A stretch of DNA of 5,794 nt from Acidobacteriota bacterium (lineage in GTDB: Bacteria; Acidobacteriota; Terriglobia; UBA7540). The notes below the pieces were generated by a model. That model searched no databases and was not told the DNA's origin. It saw nothing but the letters and a program-made list of their open reading frames with translations. Shown here piece by piece: positions 1 through 5,794 of this stretch. The DNA lies in contig JAJYJL010000614.1 in NCBI GenBank assembly GCA_021789565.1, forward strand, positions 1-5,794. Direction: 5' to 3'. The first letter of the stretch is position 1, and the number at the start of each line of letters is the position of its first letter. The translations under genes were made by a program, and so were the position numbers.

Positions 1-2938
1 GGGCCCACTCCGCGCCCAGATCGGACGGATTCTGCACGGGAGCCAGCGGGCTAACCGCCGCAGAGATCGCTGATCCTCCTCCCAAGCCTCCGGGGCCACC
101 TCCGAAAAATCGGGAAGTTGCTGTCCCGCCCACGCTCGAGGCGTTGTCTTCAGCCTTTGAGTAGGTATAGTTCAAGAAGAAAGAGAAGTCGCGCCGCGAG
201 AAGTGCCGCAAGCTCACCCGTAACCCATTGTAAAGGGAAGACGCGCCTGATGTGTCATACTCGAATGGCAGCGTAGTTGAGGCCAGAGCACTTCCGACAC
301 CCGGCACCAGCAAGAGATTCAAGTGTGTCCCGCGCGTTCCAATATAAGCCACTGAGAGAATATAGGACTGGCTGAGGTCCTGTTCCAGCATCACGTTCCA
401 GCTTTGCGCGTACGGCGTAAGGAAATTGGGATCGACGGCAAAAGTGTTGCTCGCAGTGGTCGAATTGATGCTGGGGAAACCGTTCTGGAGCGTCAGGATC
501 TGCGAAGGGCTTGTCACCAGCGTGCTTGTAGTGGCAAACGGGGACTGATTCACAAGGTTGGTCACCAGGTTCTGGTAAATCGACTCATCGTAAAAAATGC
601 CGTAGCCTGCGCGCACCACCAGTGTGTGTGAAATCCACGGCCGGTAGGCAATACCAACGCGCGGGGCCACGTTCTCCGGGTGCCCATGAAGTAATGAAGA
701 CGGCAGGCTTCCCGGGTTCTGTCCCGTAACCACGCTCGCTGTCGAGAAATTTGGTCCCAGAGCCAGGTCCGACAAGTGGCCGTATTTCTCGGAGAAAGGC
801 GCCGCATATTCCCATCGCCCTCCGAGGTTCAACGTCAGATGGTCCGTCAACCGCCAGTCATCCTGCCCGTAAACGTCGTAGCGGGATGAGTGCAGATAGT
901 TCGCAGGGATGCCGAAGCGTTCGGAAGTCGTTTGCGGAAGACCGAGCAGAAAATCAGCAAAATCATAGCCGGTAGCGTCAACCGGCGTTCCCTGCACCGT
1001 GAAGTCGCTGGTGCTGTAGCCGGTAAAGGCAAAACTGCCTGCCGCTTCCGGGTTCGTGAGGGAGTTCAATTGAATTCTTGAAACCTCACCGCCAAACTCA
1101 AAGTTGTGTTTTCCCACGCTGTAAATGACGGAATCCGAAAAATGTAGCGTCTGGTTGCGGGTCAGCGAGGGCCTCGCATCGCTGAGCCCGCTGAAATTCG
1201 TATAGCTGATGGAAGGCAGGCCCCAATCCATGGGGTCTTGTGAAACGCCCTGAATTCCCAGTTCCCCCGCAATGTTCTGGTTATAGGAAAAGGGATTTGT
1301 CACATAGGTCCGCGCGCGGTTGAAGTTCACAGCAAAGTTGTTTACCGTCTTGCTGTTGAAGTTGTGCGTCTCCGTCACACTCACGTTCTGCCTTCGCGTA
1401 GTTGTCGTGGACGTAATATTCGGGAACCCCGTGATGCCGTCGGCGTGGGAGGAATCGTAAAAATACATCACCGCCAGGTTGTCCTTGTTTGAAATCTCCT
1501 GACCCACTCTTGCCATGAACATCTGGCTGCCTGTTGGGAGTGAGAGTTGCACGTGGTAGTTCTGCACCTGACCCGGCAGGTTGGGCAACGGAAAGTATTG
1601 CATCAACCCAAGAGAGGCGGAGTTCAACAACGACGAGGGAATCACGTTCCCCGGAAAAGCAGTTCGCGGCCCCAGGGACGGCGTCGGCTGATAGATGATT
1701 GGCGTCGTTCCAGCACTCGCTCCCGATACAATTGTGGTTGCTGAAAAATCCCCCTGGCGCTCTGCCGCCGTAGGGAGCGACGCCAGGATATTTTCAGGAG
1801 TAGTGCCGCGGTTAATATTGAAATTCACGAAGAAGCTGGTCTTGTTGCCTCCATTGTAGATCTTGGGAATATTCAACGGCCCGCCAAGCGAAATGCCAAA
1901 AAGTTCGCGGTAATAAGGCACCTGCGGCTGCGAGGGTGTATTCAACGGGTAAGGGCGTGCGTCAAATGCCGAGTTGGTATAGCTGTCAAAGATGTTCCCC
2001 CGGATACGGTTGGCCCCGGGCCTGCGGAAACCACCAAAGAAAAATACTCTGCCGCCACCGCCTCCTCCACCAAAGGGCATTCCTGCCCCTTCCCCTGGTC
2101 CACCTGGTCCGCCAGGTCCTCCCGGTCCACCCCCAAACCTGAAAAACCGACCCCTGCGCCCACCGCCCATTGGAGGCGCGGCAGCGTTTATAACATTCCC
2201 GGCCAGCAAAAAGGAGTTGCTCGCGCCGGCTGAACCCGCAAGGTCGCCCCCGAACCCGGCACCTTGCTGACCTCCCTGGCCCGTTCCGGCACTTTCTCCC
2301 GAAAAACTCAAGCCGCCAGCTGTATCGTTTTCCCCACCTTCGGCTAAAATGCTGTTCAAGTCCCCGGGATTTTCCTGACCCATTTCCCCTTGCTGGCCAA
2401 AGGGCCCGCTCGCCGTCCCTTGGTCCTGTTGCGGGAGTTGGCCGGGACGACTGCCCAATCCGGCGCTTTCTCCAGTCCCCGCCTGGCCCATACGCCCACC
2501 AAAATTCCCGCGGTTCATTCCGGGCCGGCCCGCCCCCGGCCGCCTGAAGCCGCCAACGCCAGCCTGCTCGCCGGGCGTCGCCAGCGAAAGGGTCGCGTTC
2601 AGTGCCAGTGGTTGTTTTCCAGCCGTGACTTTCACTGGCCCCAGAAGCGAAGGTCGGAATCCCAGAATCATCACGATGATCCGGTACTCACCCGGCGCAA
2701 CGTCTCTAAATTCGTACCTCCCGGTTTCGTCGGACCACGTCTCCTTGCGCGCCCGCGTTTCCATATTGAACAGGACAACCCTCGCTCCGGGGACCAGCAC
2801 TTCCCCGGGGCCATGTATCTGTCCGGCAATTGTCCGGCCGACGGTCGATTGAGCAAACGCAACTGTGCATAGGCACAACGTCATCAACAAAGTCGTGACG
2901 CGCAGTCGTATCAAGAACAGGAGCTTCTTAGCTCTCAT
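1..2938 (-). CDS. Oar-like / TonB-dependent-receptor-like outer-membrane protein with carboxypeptidase regulatory domain (partial, C-terminus off the left edge)
   Basis: An uninterrupted minus-strand frame of 979 codons starts at ATG 2938-2936 and is still open at the left edge. A GAGGG ribosome site (2948-2952) lies 9 bases before the start. Residues 1-29 are a signal peptide (basic MRAKK, hydrophobic core, cleavage after AFA). Residues about 34-116 form a carboxypeptidase-regulatory/Cna-B-like beta-sandwich (TIAGQI..., VPGARVVLFN, DETGRYEFRDVAPGEYRI). Residues about 120-301 are Gly/Gln/Pro-rich low complexity. From about 315 the sequence resembles the beta-barrel of acidobacterial Oar-like proteins: SAFDARPYPLN, FGISLGGPLNIPK, LPTAAERQGDFS, the aromatic strands of GKHNFEFGGE, YGQDDWRLTDHLTLNLGGRWEY, APRVGIAYRP, and finally NPSDLGAEWA. 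Family members usually run to about 1,100-1,200 residues, so perhaps 100-250 are missing. No clear TonB box or plug was seen. The role is probably outer-membrane uptake or surface binding; the substrate cannot be told. The family call is strong and the function inferred. Confidence 0.93.
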   Translation of the reverse strand, partial: MRAKKLLFLIRLRVTTLLMTLCLCTVAFAQSTVGRTIAGQIHGPGEVLVPGARVVLFNMETRARKETWSDETGRYEFRDVAPGEYRIIVMILGFRPSLLGPVKVTAGKQPLALNATLSLATPGEQAGVGGFRRPGAGRPGMNRGNFGGRMGQAGTGESAGLGSRPGQLPQQDQGTASGPFGQQGEMGQENPGDLNSILAEGGENDTAGGLSFSGESAGTGQGGQQGAGFGGDLAGSAGASNSFLLAGNVINAAAPPMGGGRRGRFFRFGGGPGGPGGPGGPGEGAGMPFGGGGGGGRVFFFGGFRRPGANRIRGNIFDSYTNSAFDARPYPLNTPSQPQVPYYRELFGISLGGPLNIPKIYNGGNKTSFFVNFNINRGTTPENILASLPTAAERQGDFSATTIVSGASAGTTPIIYQPTPSLGPRTAFPGNVIPSSLLNSASLGLMQYFPLPNLPGQVQNYHVQLSLPTGSQMFMARVGQEISNKDNLAVMYFYDSSHADGITGFPNITSTTTTRRQNVSVTETHNFNSKTVNNFAVNFNRARTYVTNPFSYNQNIAGELGIQGVSQDPMDWGLPSISYTNFSGLSDARPSLTRNQTLHFSDSVIYSVGKHNFEFGGEVSRIQLNSLTNPEAAGSFAFTGYSTSDFTVQGTPVDATGYDFADFLLGLPQTTSERFGIPANYLHSSRYDVYGQDDWRLTDHLTLNLGGRWEYAAPFSEKYGHLSDLALGPNFSTASVVTGQNPGSLPSSLLHGHPENVAPRVGIAYRPWISHTLVVRAGYGIFYDESIYQNLVTNLVNQSPFATTSTLVTSPSQILTLQNGFPSINSTTASNTFAVDPNFLTPYAQSWNVMLEQDLSQSYILSVAYIGTRGTHLNLLLVPGVGSALASTTLPFEYDTSGASSLYNGLRVSLRHFSRRDFSFFLNYTYSKAEDNASSVGGTATSRFFGGGPGGLGGGSAISAAVSPLAPVQNPSDLGAEWA
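2035..2554 (-). repeat. Gly-rich low-complexity segment inside the Oar-like gene, bounded by a repeated GGFRRPGA motif
   Basis: This encodes roughly residues 129-303 of the outer-membrane protein. It begins with GGFRRPGA (residue 129) and ends with a second GGFRRPGA (residue 302). The two copies use different codons, for example AGG CGG against CGC AGG. Between them lie Gln/Gly-rich stretches, a collagen-like run of four GGP units at residues 270-282 (2093-2134) and a run of seven glycines near residues 290-296. It is in frame and within the gene, so it is protein structure and not a separate DNA element. Confidence 0.85.
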
Positions 2939-3237
2939 TTACCTAAACCCTCGTACGCAAACCAACCTGCATAAACTCGCGCCATTTTGCCTAGTAGGCC
3001 GGACGAATCCCGCCACAAGAAGGTTTCACCAGACAAAGAAAATTGCCCGGTGCAATCCCGGATTCTTTATCCTCCCGAAGGTTCATACATGCGTCGGAAG
3101 CAGCGGTTGCCGGTACTAAGTATTTCCCGAAACGGGCTCTCCTTCTGCAAATTGTCTGTAAAAGTTAGAGTCGCCATACCTCTCCCAAACTGGGATAAGA
3201 ATTGAGTTTCCGGAAGTATTTCGGGGCTCTTGCCGGC
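2939..3237. other. Divergent intergenic region without a supported gene
   Basis: This stretch separates the leftward outer-membrane gene from the rightward secreted-protein gene. Short open frames cross it on the plus strand, but none has a ribosome site plus recognisable protein character. It holds minor symmetric elements: AATCC-C-GGATT (3054-3064), CCCG-AAA-CGGG (3126-3136), TCCCA-AAC-TGGGA (3183-3195) and the 8-base palindrome TTCCGGAA (3208-3215). I could not pick a convincing -35/-10 pair for the leftward gene, although its promoter should lie here. No riboswitch was recognised. Confidence 0.5.
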
Positions 3238-3266
3238 TTGACTTTTGGGATTTTCAGGAATATAGG
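3238..3266 (+). promoter_or_regulatory. Predicted sigma70-type promoter of the secreted-protein gene
   Basis: TTGACT at 3238-3243 (5 of 6 to the -35 consensus TTGACA) is followed after exactly 17 bases by TATAGG at 3261-3266 (4 of 6 to TATAAT). Transcription would start near 3273, giving a leader of about 45 bases to the ATG at 3318 and placing the inverted repeat at 3285-3301 inside the transcript. The call rests on motif match and position only. Confidence 0.6.
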
Positions 3267-3284
3267 TAAGTTAAGAAAGGGAAT

Positions 3285-3301
3285 GTCTCCGGTCCGGAGA
3301 C
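3285..3301 (+). promoter_or_regulatory. Perfect 8+1+8 inverted repeat in the 5' leader (hairpin or operator)
   Basis: The 17 bases GTCTCCGGTCCGGAGAC read the same on both strands apart from the central T. In RNA they could form a 7-bp GC-rich stem with a three-base loop, ending 16 bases before the ATG at 3318. The right arm contains GGAGA, the upstream-most of the two purine-rich ribosome-site candidates. It also lies just downstream of the predicted transcription start, a usual position for a repressor site. It lacks a T-run, so it is not a standard terminator. Whether it acts as RNA or DNA cannot be told. Confidence 0.5.
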
Positions 3302-3317
3302 GAGAAGCGGTTTGCCC

Positions 3318-4055
3318 ATGGGGAAGAGGCTCATCCTGACGCTGCTCACGGCTATCCTCAGCGCATTGGTTTTTGCGTTACCGTCCTTTGCGCAGAGGGG
3401 ATTCCTGAGCGGGCGGGGCGCAATGATGCAGGGACGGCCACACATTCCCTCCAGGGGTTTCTCTCATGGGGGTTATTTGACGGGGCAAAAAGGGCATGGG
3501 GGTTACCACCGCTCCGGGTATCCCGGCTATCCTTATTTGTATCCCGGCTACTTCTATTCGGATTCATACTCGGAGCCGGCGCCTTCAGAGGAACCGCCGC
3601 CGCGTACGGTGGTTATTGAAAAATCGCTGCCGCGCGTGGAAACTCCGGCGCCACCTCCGCCTGAATCTCTGGTCCTGGAACTCCAGGGTAACCATTGGGT
3701 AAGGATTACGGATTCCGGCCAGACCATGGTCAAATCACCGGCTACACCGCAGGGCTCAACAGAGGGCGCAAGCACCCGCACGATGGCGGCACAGCAGAAC
3801 AGCGCCATGGAACCAACGCCTGAGATCCCGCCCGCCGTTCTGGTGTTCCGTGATGGACACAAAGAAGAGATTACGAGATACACCATCATAGGTGGAACGA
3901 TTTACACGAGTTCGGACTATTGGAACAACGGTTCGTGGACAAAAAAGGTCCCGATAGCTGAACTGGACGTTCCTGCAACGCTTGAATTGAACCGCGAGCG
4001 CGGCGCAAACTTCACTCTTCCCACCAGTCCAGGTGTCGTTGTCATCCGTCCGTAA
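3318..4055 (+). CDS. Secreted protein of unknown function, Gly/His/Tyr- and Pro-rich with a conserved-looking C-terminal domain
   Basis: 245 residues from ATG 3318. A TTG at 3312 adds only two residues and is an alternative start; GAGAAG (3302-3307) lies 10 bases before the ATG. An in-frame TAA at 3267-3269 limits any longer start. Residues 1-25 are a clear signal peptide (MGKR, hydrophobic core, cleavage after SFA). Residues about 26-80 are rich in Gly, His, Arg and Tyr, including a tyrosine-dense patch (YPGYPYLYPGYFYS). A Pro-rich linker (about 80-112) leads to ESLVLELQGNHWVRI. After a Ser/Thr/Gln-rich spacer, residues 173-245 form a compact domain: VLVFRDGHKEEITRYTIIGGTIY, WTKKVPIAELDVPATLELNRERG, then LPTSPGVVVIRP. 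This tail resembles uncharacterised secreted acidobacterial proteins as I remember them; no enzyme motif is visible. It is exported, probably periplasmic or surface-associated, since there is no lipobox or second membrane span. Function unknown. Confidence 0.88.
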   Translation: MGKRLILTLLTAILSALVFALPSFAQRGFLSGRGAMMQGRPHIPSRGFSHGGYLTGQKGHGGYHRSGYPGYPYLYPGYFYSDSYSEPAPSEEPPPRTVVIEKSLPRVETPAPPPPESLVLELQGNHWVRITDSGQTMVKSPATPQGSTEGASTRTMAAQQNSAMEPTPEIPPAVLVFRDGHKEEITRYTIIGGTIYTSSDYWNNGSWTKKVPIAELDVPATLELNRERGANFTLPTSPGVVVIRP

Positions 4056-4243
4056 GACTCTCAAAGCCTACTTGCGAAAACCTGCTGGCAACCAGGAATC
4101 TCCCCTGTCTGAGTATCCGCGACCAAGAGAATCGAACAAATCTCCGCGTAAGGCGTTAGTCTTACCCTGATGAAAATGTCCTATGACCGGACTTTGGGGA
4201 TGTCATCAACTGCGCAAGCGTTCCAAAGGAAGATTTCAGGCCA
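4056..4243. other. Gap between secreted-protein gene and oxidoreductase gene
   Basis: No gene is supported here. The oxidoreductase frame stays open back to an ATG at 4170, but the residues this would add (MKMSYDRTLG...) lack a ribosome site and family resemblance. No stem followed by a T-run was found after the TAA at 4053-4055. Only weak symmetries such as CTGG-CAA-CCAG (around 4085-4095) are present, so termination of the upstream gene is undefined. Confidence 0.45.
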
Positions 4244-4252
4244 TGTTATAAT
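4244..4252 (+). promoter_or_regulatory. Extended -10 promoter element immediately upstream of the oxidoreductase start
   Basis: TGTTATAAT contains a perfect TATAAT (4247-4252) and the TG of an extended -10 one base before it. No good -35 is present at 16-18 bases (17 bases upstream gives CAAAGG), as is common for extended -10 promoters. Transcription would begin near 4258-4260, only about 6-8 bases before the ATG at 4266, and would exclude the ATGs at 4170, 4176 and 4200 from this transcript. Confidence 0.5.
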
Positions 4253-4265
4253 CAACCCCAACAAA

Positions 4266-5636
4266 ATGAAAGAACATGTGAATGACAATGTGGTTGTGCT
4301 TGGCGCAGGGATGACCGGTCTCGGTGCAGGCCTGTCTGGCCTTCCGGTCTTTGAAGCTGCAGAAGATCCTGGAGGTATCTGTTCCTCGTACTACATGCGG
4401 TCGGGAGGCGGAGAGCGATACGCCAGCGGTTCGGCAGATGATGAGTGCTATCGATTTGAAGTGGGCGGAGGGCACTGGATTTTCGGCGGCGATGCCACTG
4501 TGCATCATCTTATGCGGTCGGTTACAGAAGTCCGCTCATATGCGAGGAAGTCCTCCGTGTGGCTTCCACAGAGAGAAATCCTGATACCCTACCCCATTCA
4601 GAATCATCTTGCGTGCCTTGGCCCAGAACTTGCCGCACGATGTCTGCGTGAGATTGTTGAGGCTGCCAGCGTGCGGGAAAAGGTTCGCACGATGGGCGAC
4701 TGGCTGAAGTCAAGCTTTGGCCAGACTCTATGCGAGATTTTCTTTTTCCCGTTCCACAACCTTTATACCGCTGGCCTTTACGAGAGGATTGCACCCCAGG
4801 ACGCGTATAAATCGCCGGTTAATCTGGATCACGCCATACAGGGAGCTTTTAGCTCATCTCCGGCTGTTGGATACAACACTACCTTTATTTACCCTGCAGA
4901 AGGTCTCAATGTGCTTGCACAGAGGATGGCCGCGATGTGTGATGTTCGCTACGCAAAGCGCGCCACAAAGATCAATCCAGTCGACAAAGAGGTTTTCTTT
5001 TCGGGTGGGAGCAAGGTTCGGTACGGGACGCTGCTCTCGACTCTCCCGCTGAATCGAACCTTGGAAATGGCCGGTTTGGAGCTTCCTGTAGAACCGGACC
5101 CATCGCCCTCCGTCCTGGTGCTAAACATTGGAGCAGTCAAGGGGCCGCGATGTCCGGAAGATCACTGGGTTTATGTCCCTGCCAGCAAGGCTGGATTTCA
5201 TCGCGTTGGATTTTACAGTAACGTAGATGCCTCATTTCTGCCGAAGTCGTCCCGAAAAAGTAGCGGGCATGTGAGCATCTATGTGGAGCGTGCCTACCCC
5301 GAAGGCATGAAACCGGATGCCGCCGAAGTATCAGCGTACAGCCGGAACGTCATTCAGGAATTGAAGGAATGGGACTGGGTGCGTGAAATCGACGTGGTTG
5401 ACCCAACATGGATCGAGGTGGCTTATACGTGGTCATGGGCTGGGTCCCAATGGAGGAAGCAGGCACTTGCCGCCTTGGAGGCACGCGATATCTACCCCGT
5501 GGGGCGATATGCCCGCTGGGTTTTCCAGGGTATCGCGGACTCCCTTCGCGATGGATTGATGGCCGGTGGAGCAATGACAGCACTTAAACACAGGGTTCAC
5601 GACCCACGTTGCGCCCAAGAGGCGTACCCGCGGTAG
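4266..5636 (+). CDS. FAD/NAD(P)-binding oxidoreductase, protoporphyrinogen oxidase / UDP-galactopyranose mutase-like
   Basis: 456 residues from ATG 4266, chosen because the FAD-binding fold starts at once (NVVVLGAG). The frame extends to ATG 4170 (488 residues), but those extra 32 residues look non-coding, and a -10 element sits at 4247-4252. The dinucleotide motif GxGxxG is G13-A-G15-M-T-G18, followed by the acidic E30 that should bind the adenosine ribose and by PGGICSSYY (35-43). FEVGGGHWIFGG (64-75) matches the second FAD-contacting stretch of this superfamily. FGQTLCEIFFFPFHNLYTAG (151-170) resembles the helix-rich substrate domain of UDP-galactopyranose mutases. AYTWSWAGSQWRKQAL (about 382-397) and GRYARWVFQGIADSLRDGL (413-431) are the C-terminal FAD-closing motifs. 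It is cytoplasmic, probably acting on a sugar nucleotide or lipid-linked sugar for surface polysaccharide, given the flippase 25 bases downstream. The superfamily is firm; the reaction is unknown, and I do not call it glf. Confidence 0.9.
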   Translation: MKEHVNDNVVVLGAGMTGLGAGLSGLPVFEAAEDPGGICSSYYMRSGGGERYASGSADDECYRFEVGGGHWIFGGDATVHHLMRSVTEVRSYARKSSVWLPQREILIPYPIQNHLACLGPELAARCLREIVEAASVREKVRTMGDWLKSSFGQTLCEIFFFPFHNLYTAGLYERIAPQDAYKSPVNLDHAIQGAFSSSPAVGYNTTFIYPAEGLNVLAQRMAAMCDVRYAKRATKINPVDKEVFFSGGSKVRYGTLLSTLPLNRTLEMAGLELPVEPDPSPSVLVLNIGAVKGPRCPEDHWVYVPASKAGFHRVGFYSNVDASFLPKSSRKSSGHVSIYVERAYPEGMKPDAAEVSAYSRNVIQELKEWDWVREIDVVDPTWIEVAYTWSWAGSQWRKQALAALEARDIYPVGRYARWVFQGIADSLRDGLMAGGAMTALKHRVHDPRCAQEAYPR

Positions 5637-5661
5637 ACACAACCTCAAGGCACCGTCTAAC

Positions 5662-5794
5662 ATGCTGGAAGGGCTTAAGCCATTAGTTCACCGGGGGCTG
5701 AAGAGTTCAGTAAGCAGGAACGCCCTTTTTCTTTATTCCATTCAGTTCGCCAATTACCTCCTGCCTCTTATAACGGTTCCGTATCAGATCGGAA
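5662..5794 (+). CDS. Polysaccharide flippase-like membrane protein (Wzx/MATE-type), N-terminal fragment
   Basis: The first 44 codons of a gene that continues past the right edge. It starts at ATG 5662, with CAAGG (5646-5650) 11 bases before as a weak ribosome site, and follows the oxidoreductase stop by 25 bases, which suggests one operon. After a short basic amphipathic lead (MLEGLKPLVHRGLKSSVSRN) comes the first membrane segment, ALFLYSIQFANYLLPLITVPYQIG. The pattern Q-x-x-NYLLPLIT-x-PY is typical of the first helix of Wzx/RfbX-type oligosaccharide flippases, which move undecaprenyl-linked repeat units across the inner membrane. The call rests on only this segment; other MATE/MVF-superfamily exporters are possible. 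Confidence 0.75.
   Translation, partial: MLEGLKPLVHRGLKSSVSRNALFLYSIQFANYLLPLITVPYQIG

Noticed and set aside
1992..2270. Plus-strand 92-codon frame encoding a proline-rich peptide (PPPPPPKG, GPPGPPGPPG).
   Set aside because: It is the antisense of the Gly-rich insert of the leftward gene: GGN/CCN codons read as proline on the opposite strand. It lacks a ribosome site, and the sense frame has clear protein homology features.
2390..2872. Plus-strand 160-codon open frame.
   Set aside because: It lies entirely antisense to the signal peptide, regulatory domain and insert of the outer-membrane protein. It has no recognisable motifs and is explained by GC-rich codon shadowing.
3006..3064. AATCCCG direct repeats (3006-3012, 3054-3060) and the AATCC-C-GGATT palindrome as a regulatory pair.
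   Set aside because: Seven-base repeats in a short GC-rich intergenic region are easily due to chance, and no promoter could be placed with them.
2987..3205. Small plus-strand frame in the divergent intergenic region.
   Set aside because: No ribosome site or coherent protein character is seen, and it ends before the promoter that serves the real downstream gene.
3554..3889. Minus-strand 111-codon frame opposite the secreted-protein gene.
   Set aside because: It is an antisense shadow; the plus-strand frame has a signal peptide, a promoter and a full-length coherent protein.
4170..4265. N-terminal extension of the oxidoreductase from ATG 4170, 4176 or 4200.
   Set aside because: The added residues do not resemble the family, no well-spaced ribosome site precedes these codons, and a perfect extended -10 lies within the stretch.

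Overview
The window reads as chromosomal DNA of a Gram-negative bacterium, most likely an Acidobacteriota member. The main reason is the long leftward gene at the left: a secreted, carboxypeptidase-regulatory-domain/beta-barrel (Oar-like, 'TonB-dependent receptor') protein with a very long glycine-rich insert, a type strongly expanded in that phylum. The lineage is inferred from protein style only; there is no rRNA or other marker.

Layout. Positions 1-2938 (minus strand) hold the first 979 codons of the Oar-like outer-membrane protein; its C-terminus lies beyond the left edge. Positions 2939-3317 are a divergent intergenic region. It carries a good sigma70-type promoter facing right and, in the transcribed leader, a perfect 8+1+8 inverted repeat. 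Positions 3318-4055 (plus) encode a 245-residue secreted protein of unknown function with a Gly/His/Tyr-rich and Pro-rich N-terminal half and a compact C-terminal domain. A 210-base gap follows, containing a perfect extended -10 promoter element just before the next gene. Positions 4266-5636 (plus) encode a 456-residue FAD/NAD(P)-binding oxidoreductase of the protoporphyrinogen oxidase / UDP-galactopyranose mutase-like superfamily. From 5662 to the right edge is the N-terminus of a membrane protein that looks like a Wzx-type polysaccharide flippase.

How they fit together. All four proteins are linked to the cell envelope or to export. The oxidoreductase and flippase are 25 bases apart on one strand and probably open a surface-polysaccharide (O-antigen/exopolysaccharide) operon continuing to the right. 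The Oar-like protein and the small secreted protein are divergently transcribed and need not share a pathway with that operon. I see no RNA gene, CRISPR array, insertion sequence or phage gene. Nothing supports a wholly new system; the most interesting points are local: the leader palindrome, a probable near-leaderless start, a shortened Rossmann segment, and the Gly-rich insert standing where a plug domain is expected.
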